Positions 41,445 to 50,810 of a stretch of 64,000 bases of DNA are shown here, one piece after another. The translations under genes and the position numbers were made by a program. Numbering within the stretch: position 1 is the stretch's first letter; each line of letters opens with the position of its first letter. Source of the stretch: Streptomyces hyaluromycini (GTDB taxonomy: Bacteria > Actinomycetota > Actinomycetes > Streptomycetales > Streptomycetaceae). The stretch is from contig NZ_BCFL01000019.1 of assembly GCF_002217755.1 (NCBI RefSeq), positions 310,001 to 374,000 of the forward strand, read 5' to 3'. The notes beneath the pieces are model-generated. The model made no database searches, was not told where the DNA came from, and worked only from the letters and a program-made list of their open reading frames with translations.

Positions 41445-44396
41445 CTACGCCATCGCGAGCGGCTGGAGGAGGGCACGGACCTGGTCGGCCTCCGGAGCGT
41501 CCAGCGCCTCGAACAGGTCCAGTGCCTCGCGCCAGCACACCTGGGCCCGGCCGGGCTGCCCGATGCCGTTCAGCGCCTGCCCGAGGACGACCAGCACGTT
41601 GGCCCGCCGCCAGTCACCGCCGATGCCGCGCAGGACGGTCAGGGCCGCCTCGGCGTTGGAGGCGGCCTGCCCCGGATGCCGGGCGGCGAGATCGGCCTCG
41701 GCCAGGCGGAACAGGGACATGCCCTCCCACAGGCGCTGGCGGCTGTCCCGGAACACCTCCAGGGCCTCCTGCAGCCGAGCGGTCGCCTCGGTGAGCGCGC
41801 CGTGCTGGGTCAGGGCGAGACCGAGCGCGTAGCGGCCGTTGGCGCCCTTGAGGGCGTGTCCCATGGCGTCGTACATCCGCGTGCCCTGCCGGGCCAGTGT
41901 CACCGCGCTCTCGGTCCGCCCGGTGGCCAGGTGGATTCGGGAGAGGTTGCACAGGGCACTCGCCTCGCCGGGGCTGTCGTCGCAGGCGCGGAAGTTCTCG
42001 ATCGCCTGGTTGAGATGGGCCTCGCCGTCGTCGTTCCGGCTCTGGTAGAGCGCGATCACCCCGAGGATGTTGGACGACCAGCAGCTCGCCAGGGGATCGA
42101 CGGACGCGGTCGTCAGCTCGCGGGCCCGGCGGGCCTCCTCGTCGGCCAGGTCGAACCGGCCGGTGACGCTGTGGGCGTAGGCCAGGGTGATCAGGGCCCG
42201 GGCCTCCGCACGCGGGTCCGCGGCCTTCCGTGCCGCCTCGCACAGCGTCGCGGCGACCCCCGCGTACTCCTTGGAGTTGGTGCCGGACTCGGCCAGGTCC
42301 ACGGCGGCCCACAGCGCGTCGACGGCCCGCGCGAGAAGTCCCGAGCCCGCCGACTGCCGTACGCACGCCAGCAGTGACACCGCCTCCGCGTACAGCCAGT
42401 CCTGCGCACGGTGCCGGTCCGCGAAGACCAGCCCCGGGCGTTCCGGGGTGGCCAGGTGGTCCACCAGCCGGTCGCCGGGCCGCTCCAGGGCGTAGACCCC
42501 GGCCGCCGTCGCCAGATAGAAGTCCAGCAACCGTGAGACCGCCGCCGACCGCTCGCTGGGCGGCCACTCGTCCCGTTCCGCGCACGCACGCGCGTAGAGA
42601 CGTACGAGGTCGTGGTACCGGTAGCGGCCGGGGGCCGCGGACTCCAGCAGGGAGGTGTCGACGAGGGCCTCCAGGAGGTCCTCCGTGTCCTCCGGCGGAA
42701 GGTCCAGCATCGCGGCGGCCGCGGCCAGCGATATGTCCGGCCCGTCCGCCAGCCCGAGCAGGCGGAACGCCCGCGCCTGGGCGGGGTCCAGGGCGCCGTA
42801 GCCCAGTTCGAAGGTCGCCTTCACCGCGAGGTCGCCGGCCTGGAGTTCGTCCAGGCGCCGGCGTTTGTCGGCGAGCTTGGCCGCCAGCACCGAGACCGTC
42901 CAGGTGCGGCGGGCGGCGAGCCGGGACGCGGCGATCCGGATGGCGAGGGGGAGGAAGCCGCACGCGGCGACCACGTCCAGGGCGGCCTCCCGCTCCGCGG
43001 CCACCCGCTCCTCGCCGACGATCTTCGTGAACAGCTGCAGGGCCTCGTCCGGGGACATCACGTCCAGGTCCACCAGATGGGCCCCGGCGAGGTCGACCAT
43101 CCGGGCGCGGGAGGTGACCAGCGCCGCGCAGCCCTCGGTGCCCGGCAGCAGCGGACGTACCTGCGCCGCGTCCTTCGCGTTGTCGAGCAGGACGAGGACG
43201 CGGCGGCCGTCCAGGACCGAGCGGTAGAGGGCCGCCCGGTCGTCCAGCGAGTCGGGGACGGACGAGTCCGGCGTGCCCAGGGCCCGCAGGAACGAACCCA
43301 GTACCGTCTCCGGCTCCGCCGCCCGCGGGCCCGCGCCCTGCAGGTCCACGTACAACTGGCCGTCCGGGAAGGCCGACCGGGCCTGGTGGGCGACGTGCAC
43401 GGCGAGGGTCGTCTTGCCGACGCCCCCGATGCCCGCCAGCGCCGATACGGCCATCACCCGGCCCTCCGCCGAGGCCAGCACCTCGCTCAGCTCGGTGACG
43501 AAGGCGGAGCGGCCGGTGAAGTCGGGCACGGTGGCCGGGAGTTGCGCGGGGCGGACCTGGACGGCGGCGGGTTCCGCCGCCGGGGCCGAGGGCTCCGCCA
43601 GGGCCGGGTCGGCCTGGAGGATCCGCTGCTGCAGGTCCCGCAGGCCCGAGCGCGGGTCGACGCCGAGTTCCTCGGCGAGCAGCCGGCGGGTGTCCGCGTA
43701 CACCGCGAGGGCCTCCGCCTGGCGGCCGCTGCGGTACAGGGCGAGCATGAGGAGTTCACGGAGGCGTTCGCGGAGGGGATGGGCCGCCGTGAGGGCCGTC
43801 AGCTCCGACACCGCCTCCGCGTGGCAGCCCTGCTCCAGGTCCATGTCGAGTCGGGATTCGAGGAGTTGGAGCCGCAGCTCCTCCAGGCGGACCCGCTGGG
43901 TCTCCGCGTACGGCCCCGGCACCCCGGCCAGCGGCTCGCCGTCCCACTGGGCCAGCGCCCGCCCGAGCACCTCCCGTGCCTGGTGCAGGTCCCCGCCGCT
44001 TCTCGCCTTCTCCGCCTCCGCCGCCAGCTCCTGGGCGACCGCCAGATCCAGGGCACCCTCGCCGAGCCCGCGGACGGCATAGCCGCCGGACTCGCTGACC
44101 AGGACGCCGGGGTCCAGGACCTTCCGCAGCCGGGACGCGTACGTCCGTACCGCCGCCAGTGCCTGCGAAGGCGGCTCCGGGCCCCACAGGGCGTCGATCA
44201 GCTCGGCCGCGGTCGCCGTGCGCCCCTCGCGCAGCAACAGGGCGGCGAGCAGGGCGCGTTGCTGGGGGGAGCCGGTGTTGAGCGGCTCCTCGGCCCGCCA
44301 TGCGCGCACCGGACCGAGCACACTGAAGCGCAACGCCGCCGCCTCCGCCGGGGAGGGGGCGCGCCGCTGCTCCGGCACCCGTGGTCCACCGTCCAT
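41445..44396 (-). CDS. afsR: Global SARP-NB-ARC-TPR regulator AfsR
   Basis: 983 residues. The N-terminal OmpR-like HTH plus BTAD (SARP) domain runs about 20-265 (LRFSVLGPVRAWR; ALAAVRTYASRLRKVLDP). The NB-ARC ATPase has the P-loop AGIGGVGKTTLAVH (about 320-333) and VLVLLDNAKDAAQV. The C-terminal TPR region runs about 650-975. The sequence is very close to remembered S. coelicolor AfsR (993 residues), the target of AfsK. Phosphorylated AfsR activates afsS. ATG 44396 (MDGGPRVPEQRR) matches that start; AGGGGG lies upstream. The afsS-like gene follows on the same strand with its own putative promoter. Confidence 0.95.
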   Translation of the reverse strand: MDGGPRVPEQRRAPSPAEAAALRFSVLGPVRAWRAEEPLNTGSPQQRALLAALLLREGRTATAAELIDALWGPEPPSQALAAVRTYASRLRKVLDPGVLVSESGGYAVRGLGEGALDLAVAQELAAEAEKARSGGDLHQAREVLGRALAQWDGEPLAGVPGPYAETQRVRLEELRLQLLESRLDMDLEQGCHAEAVSELTALTAAHPLRERLRELLMLALYRSGRQAEALAVYADTRRLLAEELGVDPRSGLRDLQQRILQADPALAEPSAPAAEPAAVQVRPAQLPATVPDFTGRSAFVTELSEVLASAEGRVMAVSALAGIGGVGKTTLAVHVAHQARSAFPDGQLYVDLQGAGPRAAEPETVLGSFLRALGTPDSSVPDSLDDRAALYRSVLDGRRVLVLLDNAKDAAQVRPLLPGTEGCAALVTSRARMVDLAGAHLVDLDVMSPDEALQLFTKIVGEERVAAEREAALDVVAACGFLPLAIRIAASRLAARRTWTVSVLAAKLADKRRRLDELQAGDLAVKATFELGYGALDPAQARAFRLLGLADGPDISLAAAAAMLDLPPEDTEDLLEALVDTSLLESAAPGRYRYHDLVRLYARACAERDEWPPSERSAAVSRLLDFYLATAAGVYALERPGDRLVDHLATPERPGLVFADRHRAQDWLYAEAVSLLACVRQSAGSGLLARAVDALWAAVDLAESGTNSKEYAGVAATLCEAARKAADPRAEARALITLAYAHSVTGRFDLADEEARRARELTTASVDPLASCWSSNILGVIALYQSRNDDGEAHLNQAIENFRACDDSPGEASALCNLSRIHLATGRTESAVTLARQGTRMYDAMGHALKGANGRYALGLALTQHGALTEATARLQEALEVFRDSRQRLWEGMSLFRLAEADLAARHPGQAASNAEAALTVLRGIGGDWRRANVLVVLGQALNGIGQPGRAQVCWREALDLFEALDAPEADQVRALLQPLAMA

Positions 44397-44470
44397 GCCC
44401 GTCCCCCTAGACATCCCGCTTCACCCCGTCAGTCTGCCTTGTCCGGGCGGGTTGCGTCAGCCGGGGGAGA

Positions 44471-44938
44471 TACCGATCACAGGGCGACACGCAATCCTCA
44501 CCTGCCCGCCTCCGCGAGCAGGACCAGTTCGTGCCGGAAGGACTCCGCGAGGCGGCCGGCGCCGAGCCCGTCGTCTACCCGGTGGAGAGCGACGGCTCGG
44601 ACGCGCCCGAGCGCCTCGCGGAGGGCTTCGCCCGCGCCGTCCACGCCTCGCTCGGCTCACTCCCCGCGCTGACCAGGGCGTACGAACACGACCGCCCCGA
44701 CCTGGTCCTGTACGACGTCTACGGCTTCGCGGGCCTGCTGCTCGGTGCCCGGTGGGGCGTGCCGACGGTCCTGTGCTCGCCCACGCACATGGCCTACGAC
44801 GGCCTGTTCCCGGAGTTCTTCGACGGCGCCGGCGGCCTCGCCGAGCTCCCCGGGTACGACGCCCTCGCCGCCGCCTTCGCCGAGCGCGGCCTCGACCCCG
44901 CCCGCATCCACGAGGACGCGCTCGGAGCGGGCCGGTGA
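44471..44938 (+). pseudogene. Remnant of an MGT-family glycosyltransferase
   Basis: The frame preserves a middle part of a macrolide-type glycosyltransferase (RPDLVLYDVYGFAGLLLGAR; GVPTVLCSPTHMAYDGLFPE) but has neither the normal N-terminal start nor the C-terminal nucleotide-sugar domain. It stops with TGA at 44936-44938 after about 135 recognisable residues, about one third of a ~400-residue family member. The stop overlaps the GTG of the thioesterase gene. Best read as a decayed gene; left boundary approximate. Confidence 0.7.
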
Positions 44939-45432
44939 GCCATGCGACCCTGCGGGCCCTGGCGGCCCCGACGGTTCCCGCCCCGGCGCCGTCGCACCAC
45001 CACCGCCCCCACCTCTACAGCCGCCCGGTCCCGATGAGCGACCTGGACCCGATGAACCACGTGAACAACGTCCGCCTCCTGGAGATGATCCAGGACGCCC
45101 ACGTGGACCTCTTCTACCTCCAGCACGGCCACCCCGGACAGCCCGGCCAGGCCGTTCGCGTCCGGGTCATCTACGCCCGCCACGAACTCGACTGCACCGA
45201 GGCCCTCGACCTCCGCCCGGAACCGGCCGTCATCAGCACCACCGTGAGCTCGGTCCGCCGCCTGTCCTTCGAGCTGACCAGCCGGATCACCCGCGGCGAC
45301 CAGGTGTTCTGCACCTGCGTGAGCACCTGCGTCGCCTACGGCCCCGCCGCCCGCCGCACCCGCGGGCTGGAGGACGACGAGCCGGCCGTGCTGGCGCGGC
45401 ACGCGGTCTGCGACTGCCGTCCGTCCGCCTGA
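44935..45432 (+). CDS. Hot-dog fold acyl-CoA thioesterase (4HBT type)
   Basis: 165 residues. The family motif region MSDLDPMNHVNNVRLLEMIQDA (about 34-55) carries the Asp/Asn-His arrangement of 4HBT-type thioesterases, and RHELDCTEALDLRPEPAVISTTV completes the hot-dog sheet. It would hydrolyse an acyl-CoA to acid and CoA. GTG 44935 overlaps the pseudogene stop by 4 bp, so its translation may once have been coupled to the glycosyltransferase. Its TGA stop forms the first bases of a regulon operator. Confidence 0.83.
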   Translation: MSHATLRALAAPTVPAPAPSHHHRPHLYSRPVPMSDLDPMNHVNNVRLLEMIQDAHVDLFYLQHGHPGQPGQAVRVRVIYARHELDCTEALDLRPEPAVISTTVSSVRRLSFELTSRITRGDQVFCTCVSTCVAYGPAARRTRGLEDDEPAVLARHAVCDCRPSA

Positions 45433-45465
45433 CGAACCGTCATCGCGACAGCTGACGGTTCGTCA
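45430..45465. promoter_or_regulatory. Regulon operator pair before the amidohydrolase
   Basis: TGACGAACCGTCA at 45430-45442 (starting with the thioesterase stop) and TGACGGTTCGTCA at 45453-45465. A TACCGT box at 45475-45480 lies 7 nt before ATG 45488, with TGACGG of the second site at the -35 distance, so the palindrome would cover the -35 and the message may be leaderless. Confidence 0.75.
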
Positions 45466-45487
45466 GATCGGCGCTACCGTGGGCGCC

Positions 45488-46726
45488 ATGGACACCCAGG
45501 ACGGCACCTTTCCGCTGATCATCTCCGTCGACGACCACACCGTGGAGCCGCCGGACGTCTGGCAGTCCCGCCTCCCGAAGAAGTACCTGGACACCGGGCC
45601 GCGCATAGTCCGGGCCCCGCTGAGGGAGATGAGCTTCCTCGGCGGCCGCTTCAAGCCGGTCATGGGCAGGCCCGGCGAGGACGGCCCCACCGGCGACTGG
45701 TGGATCTACGAGGACCTGCACCGCCCCCTCACCCGCCTCGACACCGCCGTCGGCTACTCCCGCGACGAGATCAAGCTCGAAGTGATCACGTACGAGCAGA
45801 TGCGGGCAGGGTCGTACGACGTGCCGCAGCGGCTCGCCGACATGGACGTCAACCACGTCCAGTCCGCGCTCTGCTTCCCGACCTTCCCCCGCTTCTGCGG
45901 GCAGACCTTCACCGAGGCCAAGGACCGCGAACTGGCCCTGCTCTGCGTGAGGGCGTACAACGACTGGATGGTGGAGGAGTGGTGCGGCCCGCTGGCGCAG
46001 GGCCGTCAGATACCCCTCGCCCTCATCCCGCTCTGGGACGCCCGGCTGGCCGCCGCCGAGGTCCGCCGCAACGCCGCCCGCGGCGTCCGCGCCGTCGCCT
46101 TCTCGGAGATACCCCCGCACCTCGGGCTGCCCTCCGTCCACACCGACGACTGGGACCCCTTCCTCGCCGCCTGCGACGAGACCGGCACGGTCGTCGCCAT
46201 GCACATCGGCTCCAGCAGCCGGATGCCGTCCACCTCCGCCGACGCCCCGCCCGCCGTCGGCTCCACCATCACCTTCGCCAACTGCTGCTTCTCGATGGTC
46301 GACTGGCTGATGAGCGGCAAGTTCGAGCGCTTCCCCGGCCTGAAGGTGATGTACGCGGAGGGCCAGATCGGCTGGATCCCCTACATCCTGGAACGCGCCG
46401 ACGTCGTCTGGGAGGAGAACCGCGCCTGGGGCGGCGTCGCCGACAAGGTCACCCGCCCGCCCTCCGAACTCTTCGCCGAGCACGTCTACGGCTGCTTCTT
46501 CGACGACGCCTTCGGGCTGAAGAACCTGGACGCGATCGGCCTCGGCAACGTGCTGTACGAGACCGACTACCCGCACTCCGACTCCACCTGGCCGAAGTCG
46601 AGGGAGGTCGGCGAGGCGCAGATGGGCCACCTGGCCCCCGACGCGGTGGAGCGGATCGTCCGCGGGAACGCGATCGACCTGCTGGGCCTGACGGCGGACG
46701 GACTGTGGGGCGGAGCCCGACCGTGA
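45488..46726 (+). CDS. Amidohydrolase 2 family (ACMSD-like TIM-barrel) protein
   Basis: 412 residues. The first strand carries IISVDDHTVEPPDVWQSRLP, where VDDHTVEP replaces the D-x-H of ACMSD-type metal sites. Later metal/catalytic positions are AMHIGSSSR (His) and ETDYPHSDSTWPKS (Asp, His) near the C-terminus. Such proteins act as decarboxylases, hydratases or hydrolases and recur in actinobacterial steroid-type gene clusters. ATG 45488 is preferred over GTG 45479. Monocistronic, controlled by two regulon operators. Confidence 0.86.
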   Translation: MDTQDGTFPLIISVDDHTVEPPDVWQSRLPKKYLDTGPRIVRAPLREMSFLGGRFKPVMGRPGEDGPTGDWWIYEDLHRPLTRLDTAVGYSRDEIKLEVITYEQMRAGSYDVPQRLADMDVNHVQSALCFPTFPRFCGQTFTEAKDRELALLCVRAYNDWMVEEWCGPLAQGRQIPLALIPLWDARLAAAEVRRNAARGVRAVAFSEIPPHLGLPSVHTDDWDPFLAACDETGTVVAMHIGSSSRMPSTSADAPPAVGSTITFANCCFSMVDWLMSGKFERFPGLKVMYAEGQIGWIPYILERADVVWEENRAWGGVADKVTRPPSELFAEHVYGCFFDDAFGLKNLDAIGLGNVLYETDYPHSDSTWPKSREVGEAQMGHLAPDAVERIVRGNAIDLLGLTADGLWGGARP

Positions 46727-46786
46727 AGCCCCTGTGAAGATGCTGGTCGTTCGGTATGGTGATCCCCTGAACAAGGGGGGCGTGAC

Positions 46787-47629
46787 GTGCCGTACACCGC
46801 AGAGATCAGCCGGACGAACCCGGGTTGCTTCATCTTCCTCGTCGATCAGTCCGCCTCCATGAGTGATCCCATGGGCAGTGGTGAGGCGACCCAGCAGCGG
46901 GCCGAGGTTGTCTCCGACGCGATCAACCGACTGCTGACCGAGTTGTCCGTCAAGTGCGCCAAGGAAGAGGGCGTACGGGACTACTTCCACGTGGCTGTGA
47001 TCGGATACGGGCACAGTCACGTGGGCTCCGCGTTCCAAGGGGCGCTGGCCGGGCGGGACCTCGTCCCGCTCGGTGAGGTCGCCAACAACCCGGCCCGGGT
47101 GGAGAGCCGGACCAAGAAGGTGCCCGACGGCGCCGGTGGCCTGGTCGAGACGTCGGTCCAGTTCCCTGTGTGGATGGATCCGGTGACCAACGGCGGCACA
47201 CCCATGACACGTGCCCTAGGCTATGCCGACTCCCTGGTGGCCAACTGGGTGGAGACGCATCCGAGCGGCTTCCCGCCCATCGTGCTGAACTTGACCGACG
47301 GCGAGTCCACGGACGGCGACCCCACCAGCGCCGCCATCTCTCTGGCCTCGCACGCCACCGCCGACGGCGCGGTTCTCCTGTTCAACCTGCATGTGTCCGG
47401 TACCGGTGGTACGCCTGTCACCTTCCCGGACAGCGAGGAAGGCCTGCCCGACACCTACTCGCGGCTGCTGTTCCAGATGTCCAGTGTGCTGCCCAGCCAC
47501 ATGCGGTCGTACGCCTCCTCGCAGGGCCACCGGGTCAGCGAGACCACGCGCGGCTTCGTCTACAACGCCGACATCACCTCGATCGTGGAGTTCCTCGACA
47601 TCGGCACCCGTGCCACGGAACTGCGCTGA
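46787..47629 (+). CDS. vWA domain protein (TerY/YegL-like)
   Basis: 280 residues, essentially one von Willebrand A domain. The MIDAS metal site is complete: DQSASMSD (D-x-S-x-S, about residue 20), the Thr in GGTPMTRAL and the Asp in LNLTDGEST. GTG 46787 has AAGGGGGG 6 nt upstream. First gene of a tight three-gene operon with a PP2C-like phosphatase and a kinase-HhH protein, the composition of the TerY-P triad and of E. coli yegL-yegK-yegI. No tellurite-resistance (TerD) genes are nearby. Probably a metal-dependent scaffold in the signalling complex. Confidence 0.87.
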   Translation: MPYTAEISRTNPGCFIFLVDQSASMSDPMGSGEATQQRAEVVSDAINRLLTELSVKCAKEEGVRDYFHVAVIGYGHSHVGSAFQGALAGRDLVPLGEVANNPARVESRTKKVPDGAGGLVETSVQFPVWMDPVTNGGTPMTRALGYADSLVANWVETHPSGFPPIVLNLTDGESTDGDPTSAAISLASHATADGAVLLFNLHVSGTGGTPVTFPDSEEGLPDTYSRLLFQMSSVLPSHMRSYASSQGHRVSETTRGFVYNADITSIVEFLDIGTRATELR

Positions 47630-47631
47630 CC

Positions 47632-48486
47632 ATGGAAGATGCCGCCGCGCTGCTGGAACACCAGCGCCTGCGGGTCCCCAAGGCGGGCAGCGGACCGGAG
47701 GAGTGCGAAGACGCCGAGCGGGTCTGGTCCGGTGAGTCCAGGACCGACGATGCCGGACGCAGCATCGTCCCGTTGTACGCCGCGGTGTCCGACGGCGCCT
47801 CGGAGAGTCTGCTCGCCGGAGCCTGGGCCGCCCGGCTGGTAGAGGATGCCGTCGAATCGCTGGCCCTGGCATACGACTGGTGGGGCAACCTGGAGGCCTT
47901 TGTCGAGGACCTGATGACCAGGTCAGCCGCGCGCTGGGCGGCCTACCTGGACCAGTACCGGGCCGAGCGTGAGGCGCGGGGGCGACCCATCACCTGGTAC
48001 GAGCAACCCGGTCTGGACAAGGGGGCGTTTGCGACCGTGCTCGGCACTGAGATCAGGGCGACCACATCGGCCGACGGTACCCGCACCTGGTCCTGGCACG
48101 CCTTCGCCCTCGGTGACAGCTGCCTGTTCCATCTGAGGGACGACGTCCTGCTACGGGCCTTCCCGCTGGAGAACGCCGAGGACTTCGGCGTGACCCCCCA
48201 ACTGCTCGGCAGCCGCAACCACGACACGGCGCTGGTCACGGACCGGCTCGCGGTCGCCCACGGCGTCCTTGAGCCGGGAGACGAGATCCTGCTCGCCACG
48301 GACGCGCTGGCCGCCTGGCTGCTGTCCCCGAGGGCCGGGTACCTCGCCCCCGGCCGTCAGCTGGCGATGGTCCTCGAACGGGATCAGGAGTCGTTCCCGG
48401 AGTGGGTGGACGACCAGCGGGCCCGAGGGCTCATGCGCAACGACGACGTGACCCTGATCCGGATGAGGGTGAGAGCGGAGGCGTGA
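47632..48486 (+). CDS. PP2C-like protein phosphatase (YegK-like)
   Basis: 284 residues. Metal-binding motifs of PP2C are visible: YAAVSDGASES (Asp-Gly, about residue 45), the central HAFALGDSCLFHL, DEILLATDALAAWLL (TDGL-like, but DA for DG) and the terminal RNDDVTLIRM (Asp pair). It would dephosphorylate Ser/Thr residues, most likely those modified by the kinase encoded next. ATG 47632 lies 2 bp after the vWA stop; its own stop overlaps the kinase ATG by one base (TGATG), so all three are coupled. Confidence 0.85.
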   Translation: MEDAAALLEHQRLRVPKAGSGPEECEDAERVWSGESRTDDAGRSIVPLYAAVSDGASESLLAGAWAARLVEDAVESLALAYDWWGNLEAFVEDLMTRSAARWAAYLDQYRAEREARGRPITWYEQPGLDKGAFATVLGTEIRATTSADGTRTWSWHAFALGDSCLFHLRDDVLLRAFPLENAEDFGVTPQLLGSRNHDTALVTDRLAVAHGVLEPGDEILLATDALAAWLLSPRAGYLAPGRQLAMVLERDQESFPEWVDDQRARGLMRNDDVTLIRMRVRAEA

Positions 48487-50786
48487 TGGCGGTGTCCCGC
48501 GGCGGGCGGCCCGTCACCGGAACCGGAGGGATCAGGAAGTTCCCCACGGGTGCGAACTACATGGAGGCCTTGCAGCACCCCGAGCTCTGCTTCCGCGACC
48601 CCGACCTCAGGAACGGCACTGTCCAGCAGAGCCCGGTGGTGGGACTCGGGCCCAAGGCGATCTCCGGCAACTTCGCCAGCGTCTTCTCCGTCACCGCGCG
48701 GGACGGACAGCGCTACGCGTTGAAGTGCTTCACCCGGGACACCTCCGCCATGGGGACACGGTACGACGCGATCAGTACCGCCCTGCGCGCGCTCGACGCC
48801 GGCGCGCTCTCCCAGCCCTGGTCTGTGCGCTTCGACTTTCTGGAACAGGGCGTTCTGGCGCTGGGCGACTGGTTCCCCGTACTGAAGATGGCCTGGGTGC
48901 AGGGGACGGACCTCCTCACCTGGATCGACCGCAACCGCCATGACGCCGCCGCCGTCCGCTCGCTTGCCGATCGCTTCCTCGCCGTCGTGGACGACCTGGA
49001 GTCCCACGGGATCGCCCACGGAGATCTCCAGCACGGCAACATCCTGGTCGCCACGGACGGCACGGTCCGGCTGGTCGACTACGACGGCATGTACGTGCCC
49101 GCGCTCAAGGGCGAGGCGGCGACCGAGAACGGTCACCGCAACTACCAGTCGCCACGTCGCACCGCCACCGACTTCGGTCCGGCCATGGACCGTTTCTCGG
49201 CGTGGGTGATCCACCTCTCCCTCGTGGCGGTCGCCACCGACGCAGGCCTGTGGTCGCAGCTCCATGACGACCAGGGGGAGTACCTGATCCTGTCCGAGTC
49301 CGACTTCAAGGACCCGGCGACCTCCCTGGCGTGGCCTCTGCTGCTCGGCCACCCAGACGAACGGTTGCGCGCCGAGGCGTTCCGGGTGCACGACCTTCTT
49401 GGGAAGCCGTGCTCGGCGCTGCCGCGCCTGGCGCCCAGTGCCCTGAAGCCGCCCGCGCCTCGCTCCGGGCAGAAGCGCAGGAAGGGCGCTGCCACACCGC
49501 CTGTGGGTGCCGGTGCAGCAGCGACGGTGCAGGCACCGGGATCCGTCGGCGGAGCCATACCGGCCTGGATGTCGGACCGGATGGCCACCGGCGGCCCGCT
49601 TGTCACGGCCGGTGCGCCCGCGGCTGTCGGCGGAAACGCCGGACCGGGGACCGCACACGCGGCCACCGCGGTGGCACCCTTCTCCAGGCGGCGTCCGAGT
49701 GACGTGATGGCCGCCGCTACCGCCCTGCTCACCACGGCCGCCCCGGGTGTACTGACGGTTGCCGCCGGCCAGCCGGAGGCCTACCTGCCGCTCGCCCAGA
49801 CCACCGCACTGTTCGCCGCTGTCACCGCGATCGGTTTCGGACGGCGCCGCAGGCCCGAATACCGGCAGGCGAAGCAGCAGGTGCGCGGGCTGCGTAGGCG
49901 GATGCGTGAGCTGAAGGACCCGGCTGGGGCCCACCGGCGGCTGGAGCAGGAGATGCAGAAGCTGGACCAAACGGTGGCCAAGGACAACGCGGCCACCGAC
50001 AAGCGCATCCAGAGCCTCCAGACGGAGCTGCGGGACGGCCTGGCCCGAATCACCATGGACCTCAACCGCCGCACGGACGGTGTCCGCAGACAACAGGCGG
50101 AACTGCCCGCCAAGGAACAGCGGCTGATCGCCGACGCGCTGGAGCCCGAGGTCCGGGCACACGTCGAGAACAGACTGCGCCGGACGTCGATCCAGGACGC
50201 CCGCAACCTTCCGAACATGGGCGCGAAGACCATCCAGGCCCTGATCGACGCCGGTATCCGCACCGCCGCGGACTACACGGGAGTGTCCTTTTCCCAGGGA
50301 CCGGGCTCCGGCGGCCGAACCGCGTACTTCGTACTCGGCAGCGGTATGCACGTCCGGGTACCCGGCATCGGCGAGGGCAGGGCGACCAGTCTGGCGGACT
50401 GGCGCCAGTCGCTGGAACAACGTGCCCGCGCCTCCGCTCCGGCCACACTGCCGGCACCCGTTCTGAACCGGATCCGCGCCGAGATCGCCACTCTCCGGGC
50501 GCAGTACGCCACGGAGGTCAAACAGGCGGAGGGCAAGGCCCAACTGGACCGGGACGCCACGCAGAAGCGGGTCGCCGACGAACGGCAGCGGCTGATGAAC
50601 GACCGGCAGCAGCGCGGCATGGAGGCGCAGCGCAGGAGGGCCGATCTGTTGCAGCGACAGAAGCTTCTGGCGGGGGCCCAGATGGAGCGGACCCGGGTGA
50701 CGGGGGAGCTCTCGGCCGCTCGGGCGGAGATCCGGCGCGTCCTCGGGGCCGGCAAATACCTCAGGTTCGTACTGTCGGGCCGCTGA
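48486..50786 (+). CDS. YegI-like protein kinase with TM, coiled coils and HhH motifs
   Basis: 766 residues. The kinase-like domain (about 25-300) has the Lys in YALKCFTRD (about 80), the catalytic loop AHGDLQHGNIL (about 177) and VDYDG in place of DFG; the Gly-rich loop is weak. A Pro/Ala linker precedes two hydrophobic helices (about 405-450), then a coiled coil (about 455-550), helix-hairpin-helix motifs NLPNMGAKTIQALIDAGI (about 570) and VRVPGIGEGRATSL (about 622), and a second coiled coil to the C-terminus. This matches E. coli YegI and the kinase of TerY-P triads. ATG 48486 overlaps the phosphatase stop; the HhH motifs hint at nucleic-acid or self-association roles. Confidence 0.84.
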   Translation: MAVSRGGRPVTGTGGIRKFPTGANYMEALQHPELCFRDPDLRNGTVQQSPVVGLGPKAISGNFASVFSVTARDGQRYALKCFTRDTSAMGTRYDAISTALRALDAGALSQPWSVRFDFLEQGVLALGDWFPVLKMAWVQGTDLLTWIDRNRHDAAAVRSLADRFLAVVDDLESHGIAHGDLQHGNILVATDGTVRLVDYDGMYVPALKGEAATENGHRNYQSPRRTATDFGPAMDRFSAWVIHLSLVAVATDAGLWSQLHDDQGEYLILSESDFKDPATSLAWPLLLGHPDERLRAEAFRVHDLLGKPCSALPRLAPSALKPPAPRSGQKRRKGAATPPVGAGAAATVQAPGSVGGAIPAWMSDRMATGGPLVTAGAPAAVGGNAGPGTAHAATAVAPFSRRRPSDVMAAATALLTTAAPGVLTVAAGQPEAYLPLAQTTALFAAVTAIGFGRRRRPEYRQAKQQVRGLRRRMRELKDPAGAHRRLEQEMQKLDQTVAKDNAATDKRIQSLQTELRDGLARITMDLNRRTDGVRRQQAELPAKEQRLIADALEPEVRAHVENRLRRTSIQDARNLPNMGAKTIQALIDAGIRTAADYTGVSFSQGPGSGGRTAYFVLGSGMHVRVPGIGEGRATSLADWRQSLEQRARASAPATLPAPVLNRIRAEIATLRAQYATEVKQAEGKAQLDRDATQKRVADERQRLMNDRQQRGMEAQRRRADLLQRQKLLAGAQMERTRVTGELSAARAEIRRVLGAGKYLRFVLSGR

Positions 50787-50810
50787 GCTTGCGCCTTCCG
50801 GTTCGGTGTC

